This document shows positions 35,651 to 43,711 of a stretch of 64,000 bases of DNA, piece after piece; within the stretch, counting starts at the first letter, position 1; the number at the start of each line of letters is the position of its first letter. The notes under the pieces are model-generated. The model saw only the letters and a program-made list of their open reading frames with translations. It made no database searches and was not told the DNA's origin. The DNA is from Maritimibacter sp. GTDB lineage: Bacteria > Pseudomonadota > Alphaproteobacteria > Rhodobacterales > Rhodobacteraceae. The stretch is from contig JAABTN010000012.1 in assembly GCA_011389895.1 (NCBI GenBank), positions 1 through 64,000 of the forward strand, written 5' to 3'. Both the position numbers and the translations under genes were made by a program.

Positions 35651-36132
35651 GCCACCCCTCCCTGCGCCCGCTTGGTAGAAAACAGGGGCGCCGTGTCGTC
35701 CGCATCCAGGCTGTCTCCGCTGGTCTCGGTCTCAGCCTCGGGCTTTGCTTCGGTCGTGGTCTTGGTCATCGCCTTGGTCCATGTCGCGTCCTGCGCGGCT
35801 TCCTCTGGTCCTGGCGCGTCTGGCAGATCATGTAGCGACGCCATCATGATCTCGAGCTTGCGGGCCGATGTCTCGGCGCGTTCGGTCAGCGTCGTGAGCG
35901 ACCTTGCACTGCTTTCGGCGGATGCGCGCGCCTCGTCCAAGGTTTTGGTCATGTCATCAACCTGTGCCGAAAGTACGGCAACGGCACCGCCGACACCGTT
36001 TTCAAGGTTGTTGAACCGCTTCAGCCGCCGCGACAGGATCATGCAATAGAACGCGGCCCCGGCGGCCCCGAGCCCCAGCAGGACATCCGACGCCATCGCT
36101 GCGAGTGTCGTCAAATCGAATTGCAAAGCCAT
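35647..36132 (-). CDS. membrane-anchored coiled-coil protein of the flagellar operon
   Basis: A 161-residue protein. One N-terminal TM helix (DVLLGLGAAGAAFYCMILSRR) is followed by a basic patch, a coiled coil (about 45-110) and an acidic, low-complexity tail. I recall similar short proteins in alphaproteobacterial flagellar clusters (possibly the DUF6468 family), but the family is not certain. Its stop overlaps the motE-like start by 4 bases. Function unknown. Confidence 0.6.
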   Translation of the reverse strand: MALQFDLTTLAAMASDVLLGLGAAGAAFYCMILSRRLKRFNNLENGVGGAVAVLSAQVDDMTKTLDEARASAESSARSLTTLTERAETSARKLEIMMASLHDLPDAPGPEEAAQDATWTKAMTKTTTEAKPEAETETSGDSLDADDTAPLFSTKRAQGGVA

Positions 36133-36152
36133 TCTGGCCTCCTTTCATCGTG

Positions 36153-36653
36153 TCAGTTCAGCACGAATTCCATGATCAGAAGGTCGCGCACCCGTCCGTC
36201 TCCGGTGACCAATTGGACACGGCGCAGCATCTGTGCCCGCAACGTCACGAGCGATGCTGGGTCTTCGAGATCGGCGAGCGAGACGGCGCGCAGATAGGAA
36301 TTGAGCACATCCATCACGCGCGGGATGAGTTTCGTCACATCGTCTTGGTAGTCCGGATCAATCTCGAGCTGGGCGCGAAAACGCAGGTGCCGACCCTCGG
36401 CCGCGCGCCCGAGAGAGACCACCAACGGATCGAGCGCGACGAAACCGACCGGGGGCAGGTCGTCAACCGGGCTTGCCTTTTCCCCGGTCTCGGTCTTGCC
36501 ACCGTCATCACCGAGGATCATCCCCGAATAGACGGCAAAAAACCCGCCGCCGCCGAGAACAAGGGCGAGCACGAGCCCGATCAGAACCCCGAGCTTGCTC
36601 TTTTTCGGCGCGGGGCCTTCGGTGTCATCCGCTGTGTCGTTTTCGTCCGCCAT
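36153..36653 (-). CDS. fliL: flagellar basal body-associated protein FliL
   Basis: A 166-residue protein with a charged cytoplasmic N-terminus, a TM helix (VLIGLVLALVLGGGGFFAVY) and a periplasmic FliL domain (FVALDPLVVSLG, HLRFRAQLEIDPD, VMDVLNSYLRAVSL, RVQLVTGDGRVRDLLIMEFV). FliL surrounds MotB and supports stator function. First gene of a ten-gene minus-strand operon, divergent from fliF. Confidence 0.94.
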   Translation of the reverse strand: MADENDTADDTEGPAPKKSKLGVLIGLVLALVLGGGGFFAVYSGMILGDDGGKTETGEKASPVDDLPPVGFVALDPLVVSLGRAAEGRHLRFRAQLEIDPDYQDDVTKLIPRVMDVLNSYLRAVSLADLEDPASLVTLRAQMLRRVQLVTGDGRVRDLLIMEFVLN

Positions 36654-36700
36654 GTCTCCACCGGCGCTGGATCATCGAATCTCTTATAGGCCGTCAGGAG

Positions 36701-36715
36701 CTAACCGATTGTTAA
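36701..36715. promoter_or_regulatory. CtrA-like box between fliL and fliF
   Basis: CTAA (36701-36704), 7 bases, TTAA (36712-36715), one mismatch from the CtrA consensus TTAA-N7-TTAA. It lies 48 bases upstream of fliL and 60 bases upstream of the preferred fliF start, so it may serve both directions. Confidence 0.6.
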
Positions 36716-36775
36716 GGGCCGATGGTCCAAGATGCGCCTTGTCGGGTGCAGAAGTGCCCATTGCAGGAGGCTGCC

Positions 36776-38401
36776 TTGGAACAGGTCCTATCGGTCTGGA
36801 ATGCGCTGGAAATGCGTCGAAGGATTATCGTTGTCGCCGCGACCATTGCCGTGTTTGCCGCGGTGCTGGGCCTTGCCCGCATGGCGGCGGCCCCGAACCT
36901 CGCGTTGCTCTATGCCGGGCTCGAACCGGGGCCGGCGGGGGAGGTTGTTGCCTCGCTCGACGTGCAGGGCGTCGCCTATGAAATTCGCGGTGGCGCGATC
37001 TATGTTGATGCGACACAGCGTGATTCGCTGCGCATGACGCTCGCCTCTGAAGGGCTGCCTGCGAATTCCTCCAAGGGCTACGAATTGCTCGATGACCTGT
37101 CGGGGTTCGGCACCACGTCGCAGATGTTCGACGCGGCCTATTGGCGGGCGAAGGAAGGTGAACTGGCGCGCACGATCATGTCCTCACCCCACGTGTCGCT
37201 TGCGCGGGTTCACATCGGGACGCCAACCTCACAGGGCCTGCGTCCGCGAGGTCAGCCGACCGCATCCGTGACGGTGACGACCGGGGACGGTGCGCTGGAC
37301 GGATCACATGCCAAGGCGTTGAAATACTTGGTCGCCTCGGCGGTTCCCGGGCTTGCGCCAGAGGATGTGTCGGTCATCGATTCACGCGGTGGGCTTGTCC
37401 AATCCGGCGATGGGGCTGCGCCCAGCGGGAATGCATCCGACCGGGCGGAGGTTCTGAAGCACAATATCGAAAGGCTGCTCGAAGCCCGGGTTGGGTTCGG
37501 CAATGCCGTGGTCGAGCTGTCGATCGATACCGCGCAGGAAAATGAGCGGATCCTGGAACGCCGCTTCGATCCTGATGAGCGTGTGGCGATCTCGACCGAC
37601 ACGACTGAAACCGCCAACACGGCCAATGAAAGCGGGGCCGGGGGTGTGACCGTTGCCTCGAACCTGCCAGCCGGGGATGCGGGGGCCGGGTCGACGTCGA
37701 CCTCGAACAACTCGGAAACCCGCGAGCGGGTGAATTACGAGGTGTCCGAGACGACGCGTGAGATCGAGCGGGGGCCGGGGGGCATCCGCCGGTTGACCGT
37801 TGCCGTGCTGGTTGACGGTCTTCGCACCGTGAATGCCGCGGGGGAAGAGGTTTGGGTCCCGCGCGAGGACGCGGAGCTTGAGGCATTGCGAGACCTTGTC
37901 GCGGGGGCCGTCGGGTTCGATGAGGCGCGCGGTGACCAGATCACCATCAAGTCGATGGAATTCGAACCGATCATGGAGGTTGGAAGCGAAGGTGCGCCCA
38001 ATCTGCTCACCCGCCTTGGTGTGGATGTCATGGCTCTGGCCAAGCTTCTGATCCTCGCGCTTGTCACCCTTGTGCTCGGGTTGTTCGTGGTCCGACCCCT
38101 GCTGACAAACCCGGCTGTCCAAAGCGAGGCGTTGCCAGCACCTTCTGAAACCGGTCCCGGTGGCGGGGCTGAGGCGGATTTGCCCGCGCTGACCGGTGAA
38201 ATCGACGATGGTGACTTCCCGGGGCCCGAGCTTGCCCGGATGACGGATATTGCCATCGCCGGTGAAGGTGGGCCACCCGCGTTGACCGGCGGCGAGGCAG
38301 ATCCGGTCGAACGTCTGCGGGCGTTGATCGAAGAGCGTCAGGCCGAGACGGTCGAGATCCTGCGTGGCTGGATGGAAGATGACCGCGAGGAGCGTGCTTG
38401 A
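36776..38401 (+). CDS. fliF: flagellar MS-ring protein FliF
   Basis: A 541-residue protein (from TTG 36776) with TM1 (IIVVAATIAVFAAVLGLARM), ring-building periplasmic domains (LLYAGLEPGPAGEVVASLD; SRVHIG-like SLARVHIGTPTSQG), a Ser/Thr/Asn-rich linker, and TM2 (LLILALVTLVLGLFVVRPLL). A C-terminal helix suitable for FliG binding ends it. The TTG start has a perfect AGGAGG five bases upstream. ATG 36722 gives 18 more residues but no ribosome-binding site. First gene of fliF-fliH-fliN-fliP. Confidence 0.93.
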   Translation: MEQVLSVWNALEMRRRIIVVAATIAVFAAVLGLARMAAAPNLALLYAGLEPGPAGEVVASLDVQGVAYEIRGGAIYVDATQRDSLRMTLASEGLPANSSKGYELLDDLSGFGTTSQMFDAAYWRAKEGELARTIMSSPHVSLARVHIGTPTSQGLRPRGQPTASVTVTTGDGALDGSHAKALKYLVASAVPGLAPEDVSVIDSRGGLVQSGDGAAPSGNASDRAEVLKHNIERLLEARVGFGNAVVELSIDTAQENERILERRFDPDERVAISTDTTETANTANESGAGGVTVASNLPAGDAGAGSTSTSNNSETRERVNYEVSETTREIERGPGGIRRLTVAVLVDGLRTVNAAGEEVWVPREDAELEALRDLVAGAVGFDEARGDQITIKSMEFEPIMEVGSEGAPNLLTRLGVDVMALAKLLILALVTLVLGLFVVRPLLTNPAVQSEALPAPSETGPGGGAEADLPALTGEIDDGDFPGPELARMTDIAIAGEGGPPALTGGEADPVERLRALIEERQAETVEILRGWMEDDREERA

Positions 38402-39036
38402 TGTGTCCGGTCAGGCTTGAAGACTTCGGTGATAAGGCCGCCAGCCGACCACTGCGCCATAGCGGCGAGGCGACGCCGGAGGCCGGGGCACACCCGGGGC
38501 CTGTCAGCGCGCCTGACATCGAGAGGGCGCGTCTGGCCGGGTATGAAGAAGGCTACCGGGCCGGATGGGATGATGCCGCGCGGCAGGAGGCCGAGGAACA
38601 GGGGCGAATTGGCGCCGAATTCGCGCGCAACCTGCGCGACCTCGGGTTCACGTATCACGAAGCGCGGGTGCATGTGATGCAGGCGCTCGAGCCTCTTCTC
38701 GCGGGCATGGTGGCGCGTGTGCTCCCGGCCCTCGTCTCCGAGACCATCGGGCAGACGATCGTGGAAGAGCTTTTGCCTCTCGCCGCAGAGGCCGCAGATA
38801 CGCCGATCGACGTTGTGGTGGCCCCCAGTGGCCGAAAGGCGCTCGAAACCTTTTTGCACGAGGCGACAGCGGTTCCTTTCCGCCTCATCGAAGAACCGAC
38901 CCTTGCCGAGGGGCAGGTGTATCTGCGCGCACCGACCGCCGAGCGGCATATCGATATGACCCAGGCCGTCGAGCGGATCAGGACGACGATCCGGGGCCTG
39001 TATGAACTCAACGAGAAGGCGTTCCAGAATGGATGA
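38401..39036 (+). CDS. fliH: FliH-like export ATPase regulator
   Basis: A 211-residue protein, helical, with the FliH-like N-terminal helix GYEEGYRAGWDDAARQEAEE and the C-terminal segment DVVVAPSGRKALETFL. It shares one base with the fliF stop and overlaps fliN by 8 bases. FliH holds FliI inactive and brings it to the export gate. In this bacterial group such genes are often misannotated as ABC transporter components; position and helix pattern favour FliH. Confidence 0.75.
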   Translation: MCPVRLEDFGDKAASRPLRHSGEATPEAGAHPGPVSAPDIERARLAGYEEGYRAGWDDAARQEAEEQGRIGAEFARNLRDLGFTYHEARVHVMQALEPLLAGMVARVLPALVSETIGQTIVEELLPLAAEAADTPIDVVVAPSGRKALETFLHEATAVPFRLIEEPTLAEGQVYLRAPTAERHIDMTQAVERIRTTIRGLYELNEKAFQNG

Positions 39037-39319
39037 TTTCGCGAAACCGGCCGAAGACCTGCCCGGCGACAACCCGTTCACCAAGGTGCCGATCGAGATC
39101 ACGGTGTCGGTGGGTCAGGCGCGGCCATTGGTGCGCGATCTTTTGCGCCTGAAACCGGATGCGGTGCTGACGCTCGACCGGAAAGTCGACGATCCGGTTG
39201 AGCTTTATATCGGTGACAAGCTGATCGCGCGGGGCGAGCTTGAGGAGCTTGACGCAGAGCAGGGCGGACAGCTTGCTGTGCGGCTGACCGAAGTGGCCGA
39301 TCTGAAGTCGGGGCTTTGA
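39029..39319 (+). CDS. fliN: flagellar motor switch protein FliN
   Basis: A 96-residue SpoA-domain protein: VPIEITVSVGQARPLVRDLL, then LDRKVDDPVELYIGDKLIA and GQLAVRLTEV. It forms the lower part of the C ring. FliM and FliG are not encoded nearby. GAAGG lies before ATG 39029; the in-frame ATG at 39002 is deep in fliH. Confidence 0.94.
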   Translation: MDDFAKPAEDLPGDNPFTKVPIEITVSVGQARPLVRDLLRLKPDAVLTLDRKVDDPVELYIGDKLIARGELEELDAEQGGQLAVRLTEVADLKSGL

Positions 39320-39320
39320 C

Positions 39321-40076
39321 ATGAGCTGGCTTCGCAGGGGTGGCGGCGGTGTTTTTGGCCTTGTCTCGTTAACCATGATTTTTGCTTGCCTCGCGCTGCC
39401 CGGTCTTGCGCAGGATGTCACCATAAGCCTGGGCGAAGATGGGGATCTCGCCACGCGGTCCATTCAACTGATTGTGCTGATCACGCTTCTGAGTCTCGTT
39501 CCGGGTCTGGCGGTGATGATCACATGTTTTCCCTTCATCGTGACGGTCCTGTCGATCTTGCGACAGGCGTTGGGGTTGCAGCAATCGCCGCCGAACATGT
39601 TGATCGTGTCACTGGCGTTGTTTCTGACGTGGTTCGTCATGGAACCGGTGTTCACCGAAGCTTGGGTGATGGGCGGCGCGCCGTTTTCCGCCGGCGAGAT
39701 GGACCTCGAACCCGCCTTCATGGCGGCGCTCGACCCGTTTCGGGCCTTCATGGCGATCCGGATCGACGCGGCCACCTTCAACGTCCTCGCCGATCTTCGC
39801 GACAGCACCCTGAGCACCGAGGTGGCTGCCGATGCGCCCCTGTCGATCCTCGTGCCATCCTTTCTCTTGTCCGAGATCGAGCGGGCCTTTCAGATCGGGT
39901 TCCTGATCTTTCTGCCGTTCCTCATCATCGACCTGGTGGTTGCCGCCGTCCTGATGTCCATGGGCATGATGATGGTGCCGCCCGCGATCGTATCGTTGCC
40001 CTTCAAGCTGGCGTTCTTCGTGGTCGCAGATGGTTGGAGCCTCGTGTCGGGGGCCTTGGTGCGCAGCTACTTCTGA
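39321..40076 (+). CDS. fliP: flagellar export gate protein FliP
   Basis: A 251-residue membrane protein with a cleavable-type signal (GLVSLTMIFACLALPGLAQ) and four TM helices. Family segments are VMITCFPFIVTVLSILRQAL, QQSPPNMLIVSLALFLTWFV and SFLLSEIERAFQIGFLIFLP. It starts one base after the fliN stop and ends 25 bases from the convergent flgI gene. Confidence 0.96.
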   Translation: MSWLRRGGGGVFGLVSLTMIFACLALPGLAQDVTISLGEDGDLATRSIQLIVLITLLSLVPGLAVMITCFPFIVTVLSILRQALGLQQSPPNMLIVSLALFLTWFVMEPVFTEAWVMGGAPFSAGEMDLEPAFMAALDPFRAFMAIRIDAATFNVLADLRDSTLSTEVAADAPLSILVPSFLLSEIERAFQIGFLIFLPFLIIDLVVAAVLMSMGMMMVPPAIVSLPFKLAFFVVADGWSLVSGALVRSYF

Positions 40077-40092
40077 GCTCCCGCTGGGGAGC
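40077..40092. terminator. possible shared hairpin between fliP and flgI
   Basis: A perfect 6-bp stem (GCTCCC, 40077-40082, with GGGAGC, 40087-40092) directly after the fliP stop in the 25-base gap to flgI. There is no T run on either strand, so termination is uncertain. Confidence 0.3.
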
Positions 40093-40101
40093 AGCGACCC
40101 G

Positions 40102-41211
40102 TCAACGCACGATGAATTCGGCGTGCAGCGCCCCGGCCGCCTTGATGCTTTTCAGGATGTCGATCATGTCGCGCGGCGCGACGCCGAGGGCATTCAGCCC
40201 CGCGATCACTTCGGAAAGCGAGGTGCCATCGGGAATCTCGGCCAGCCCCGTTCCCTCTTCTTCCTCGATCGCCGCGTCGGTGCGCGGAACGACAATCGCC
40301 TCACCTTCCGAGAAGGGGTTGGGCTGCACCACCAGCGGCTGTTCTTCGATCCGGAGCGTCAGGTTGCCTTGCGACACCGCGACCCGGCTGATGCGCACCT
40401 CTTCACCCATCACGATCGTGCCCGACCGCTGGTCCACGACCACGCGGGCCTTGCGCTGGGGTTCGACCGTCAGGTTCTCGACCTTGCCCACGGCATGGGC
40501 GGGCGAAATATCGCGGGCTGCAGAGATGTCGAAGACCACGGTGCCGCTGTCGAGCATCCGGCTGACCACCCGCCCGTAGCGCCGGTTGATCGCGTTCTCG
40601 ATCCGCTGGGCGGTGGTGAAATCCGGGGTGCGCAGAGCAAGCCGGATCGAGGTCAGTGTTGTGAAATCAAACTCGATCTCACGTTCGACACGCGCGCCGG
40701 ACGGGATCACGCCCGAGGTGGGGACACCTTGGATCACCTCGGCCCCGTCGCCTTCGACCGCCGCGCCGCCCGCGATCACCGTGCCTTGCGCGACGGCGAA
40801 GATATCCCCGTTCGCGGCGTTCATCGGCGTCATGATCAGGGTTCCGCCCAGCAGGGACGAGGCATCGCCGATGGCAGAAACGGTCACGTCGATGGTCGAT
40901 CCCGCACGCGAAAACGGGGGCAATTCGGCGGTGACGAACACGGCGGCAACATTCTTGGGCCGAAACTGTTCGCCGGTGATATTCACGCCGAGGTTTTCGA
41001 GAATGTTAGACATGATGTCCTCGGTGAACGGCGCGTTGCGGATGCCGTCCCCCGTTCCGTTCAACCCGACGACGAGCCCGTAACCCACCAGGTCATTGCC
41101 ACGTACCCCGTCAAATTCGACAAGATCCTTGATCCGGATCGAATTCGCAACGGCGGCGGAGGCCAGCAATGTCGCGGCAAGCGCGACGGTGGCGAAGATC
41201 AGTCTTTTCAT
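40102..41211 (-). CDS. flgI: flagellar P-ring protein FlgI
   Basis: A 369-residue periplasmic protein with signal peptide (IFATVALAATLLASAAVA). Family motifs include RIKDLVEFDGVRGNDLVGYG, LVVGLNGTGDGIRNAPFT and KNVAAVFVTAELPPF. The C-terminus with SLSEVIAGLNALGVAPRDMI is complete. It forms the peptidoglycan bushing around the rod. Start overlaps the flgL stop (ATGA). Confidence 0.97.
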   Translation of the reverse strand: MKRLIFATVALAATLLASAAVANSIRIKDLVEFDGVRGNDLVGYGLVVGLNGTGDGIRNAPFTEDIMSNILENLGVNITGEQFRPKNVAAVFVTAELPPFSRAGSTIDVTVSAIGDASSLLGGTLIMTPMNAANGDIFAVAQGTVIAGGAAVEGDGAEVIQGVPTSGVIPSGARVEREIEFDFTTLTSIRLALRTPDFTTAQRIENAINRRYGRVVSRMLDSGTVVFDISAARDISPAHAVGKVENLTVEPQRKARVVVDQRSGTIVMGEEVRISRVAVSQGNLTLRIEEQPLVVQPNPFSEGEAIVVPRTDAAIEEEEGTGLAEIPDGTSLSEVIAGLNALGVAPRDMIDILKSIKAAGALHAEFIVR

Positions 41212-42221
41212 CTCATGTAGTCCGTGAACCGGAGCGCAGAGACACGCGCCGTGATCGTGTAGAGGGTTTCAATCTGTGCATAGACCGTCTGAAGCTCGGT
41301 CGCCGTGTCATAGGGGTCGGCGGCGATCATTTCATTGCGCGCCAGCTCATAGGCCGAGGCCTGCGCAGCGTTGCGGGCCTGGGCGTTTTCAATCCGCTCT
41401 TCCATGGTGCCGATCTCGGCGCGCAAGGACGTCACCGCGGTATCCGACGTGACCACCTGACCGGCGGCACGTTCGATCAGGTTGGCCTGTTCTTCGGTGT
41501 TTCCGTCAAGCACGCCTTCGGCGATCAACGCGGCCATGGCGAGCCCCTTAAGCGTATCGCGGATCACAGGATCATCGGCCCGCACGCGCAGCGCGACCTG
41601 GTCGCCATCGGCGACGCTCATCGCGCCCATGGTGTTGGTCGATCCAAGGTAGCTGGTTGTTTCAAAGCCGCCGCCGGGATCGTCGAACCACGCGGTCACA
41701 GCTGTTTCCACGTCTTCTGCCGTGGTCAGGCCTGTGGTCAGCGCGGTCAGGTCGGCCATCATCGCGTCCGGGTGGGCGAGCGCGGGGGCATCGATGCGGG
41801 CCCCGGCGAACAACGTGCGATCCGCGATCCGCGTGTTGAGGTTCGACACCACGGACCCAAGGCTTTGCTGCGCGCTGCCCGCAGTTGCCTCGATCAGGGT
41901 GGCGTCGCGCGCGCTTGCCGCGGTGAGAAGCGCGGGGGCCAGCTCCTGTATCCTGCCCTGGACGTTTTCCAGGGCGAGCTGGGCGGCGGTGAACAGCGTT
42001 CCGGCCTCGCTGTTCGAGGTCTTGTAGGCGTCGGTTGCGCGCAGGGCGCGTTCGATGCCGGCGAACGGTCCGAAGTCGCCGCCGATCGCAGCGCCAAGGT
42101 CCGATTTGTAGCCGGTCGTCAATTCCTGGGTCAGGCGGGCGAGGTTGGCTTTCCCCTCGCTCGTGACCTGCCGAAGTTGGAACGCCCGAGCGAGATCGCC
42201 GACGCTGGTCAGGTTGGACAT
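41208..42221 (-). CDS. flgL: hook-filament junction protein FlgL (HAP3)
   Basis: A 337-residue flagellin-like protein with N- and C-terminal coiled-coil regions (SVGDLARAFQLRQVTSEGKA at the start and VYAQIETLYTITARVSALRF at the end). It lies between flgK and flgI, the usual setting for FlgL. It connects the hook to the filament. One base separates it from the flgK stop. Confidence 0.88.
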   Translation of the reverse strand: MSNLTSVGDLARAFQLRQVTSEGKANLARLTQELTTGYKSDLGAAIGGDFGPFAGIERALRATDAYKTSNSEAGTLFTAAQLALENVQGRIQELAPALLTAASARDATLIEATAGSAQQSLGSVVSNLNTRIADRTLFAGARIDAPALAHPDAMMADLTALTTGLTTAEDVETAVTAWFDDPGGGFETTSYLGSTNTMGAMSVADGDQVALRVRADDPVIRDTLKGLAMAALIAEGVLDGNTEEQANLIERAAGQVVTSDTAVTSLRAEIGTMEERIENAQARNAAQASAYELARNEMIAADPYDTATELQTVYAQIETLYTITARVSALRFTDYMR

Positions 42222-42222
42222 C

Positions 42223-43683
42223 TCAAAGCTCCATCAGCGTGTCGAGCAGGCTGCCGATGGTCTGGATGACCCGGGCGTTGGCAGCATAGGCCTGTTCGAT
42301 CATCATCAATTTCTGCATTTCCTGGTCGGTATCGACGCCCTCGGACAGCTCCATCGACTTGAGGCTGTCGGCTTCGGCGCTGTGATAGGCCAGCGCGCCC
42401 TCGACATGGGCGTGGTCCGAGGCGGCGAGGGACAAGAGATCGGCGGACAATCCGCTGGCGGACCGGGCGGCCCCGAGGAAATCCCCGGACGCCGGGACGC
42501 GTTCATCGGTCAGGGCAGCTTCGAGATCACGGATCAAGCCGGAGGCACCCACTTCGCCGGGGAGAGCGGCCCCAAGCCCGTCGCGAATGCGCCACAACGC
42601 GCCGCCTTCGTTCGGGTCGACCCGGGCGTTCACGGCAATGCGCGACGACAGGCCGACCTCATCGACCGGGTCGAACACCCCGCCTGCATCGGTGAAGAAC
42701 CCGGCGTCTCCGACCCCCCGGGTGTTGTCCAGCCCGGCATCCTGGAACCGGTCCACAAGGTCGCGCGCGACCGCGTCCAGCCGGGTTTGCGCCGTTATCG
42801 CGATATCATCGCGCACCTCGAATTGCGCGGCGAGCGATCCACCCCGAATGGGTGAATATCGCCCGTCGGTGTTCACAGCGCGCCCGTTGATCGTCAGACC
42901 ACCAAGCGCGCCGCCGGCGAGGGTCATTTCCGGGACGATGGTCCCGACCGGGTCAAAGCCGACTTCGGCGGCTTTCCCGTCAAGCAAAATGGTCCCGCCG
43001 GTGGTGTAGAGCGCGATCATGCCATGATCCCGATCGACCTGCTTCATCGGCACGATGGACGACAGGCTGTCCACGGTCTGTTGCCGGATGTCGAGCAGGG
43101 CAGAGTTGTCTTCCCCGCGCGCGGCGGCCGCGGTGATCTGGTAGTTCAGGGTCTGCACCCGTGTGAGCCCGTCATTCAGGCGGCGTACCTGGTCTGCAAT
43201 GTCCCGGTCCGCCTGCATGCGCAGATCCTGCACCGCGCCAGAGGCGGTGTTCAGATGGCGGGTGACCCCGGTCGCGGCGGACAGGACGCCGGACAGGCGC
43301 GCGTCGTTGTCGGGACGCGATCCCGCCTCGATCAACGCCGTTTCAAGCGCATCCATGCGCCCCGAAAGCGATCCCGCTTCGTCCGGTGTTCCAAGCACAT
43401 CCGCAAGCCGGGCATAGAACTCAGAGCGGGTGCTGTCGTATCCGACGGCGGCATCCGCGAGGCGTCGGTTCTGGACGACGGTCATGTCGACATCGCGTTG
43501 CACCCCGACCACGCGCACGCCTCCGGGTGTGCCGTTGCCGATGTGCTTCGGGCTCAGGGCGAGGTCGCGCCGCGCATAACCTTCGGTCGTTGAATTGGCG
43601 ACATTGGACGAGACGAGCTCGGCGGCCCGGGCCTGTGCCGTGAGGCCGGACAAGGCGTTGTTGAGCGAACCCTGTATGCTCAT
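42223..43683 (-). CDS. flgK: hook-filament junction protein FlgK (HAP1)
   Basis: A 486-residue protein with rod/hook-type termini (SIQGSLNNALSGLTAQARAA, SSNVANSTTEGYARRD; C-terminal EMQKLMMIEQAYAANARVI). The central part has the FlgK pattern YYTTGGTILL-like IALYTTGGTILLDG. It caps the hook and joins FlgL. Follows flgE by 28 bases. Confidence 0.94.
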   Translation of the reverse strand: MSIQGSLNNALSGLTAQARAAELVSSNVANSTTEGYARRDLALSPKHIGNGTPGGVRVVGVQRDVDMTVVQNRRLADAAVGYDSTRSEFYARLADVLGTPDEAGSLSGRMDALETALIEAGSRPDNDARLSGVLSAATGVTRHLNTASGAVQDLRMQADRDIADQVRRLNDGLTRVQTLNYQITAAAARGEDNSALLDIRQQTVDSLSSIVPMKQVDRDHGMIALYTTGGTILLDGKAAEVGFDPVGTIVPEMTLAGGALGGLTINGRAVNTDGRYSPIRGGSLAAQFEVRDDIAITAQTRLDAVARDLVDRFQDAGLDNTRGVGDAGFFTDAGGVFDPVDEVGLSSRIAVNARVDPNEGGALWRIRDGLGAALPGEVGASGLIRDLEAALTDERVPASGDFLGAARSASGLSADLLSLAASDHAHVEGALAYHSAEADSLKSMELSEGVDTDQEMQKLMMIEQAYAANARVIQTIGSLLDTLMEL

Positions 43684-43711
43684 GCGTTACTCCTTTGCCC
43701 CCCGGTTCCCG

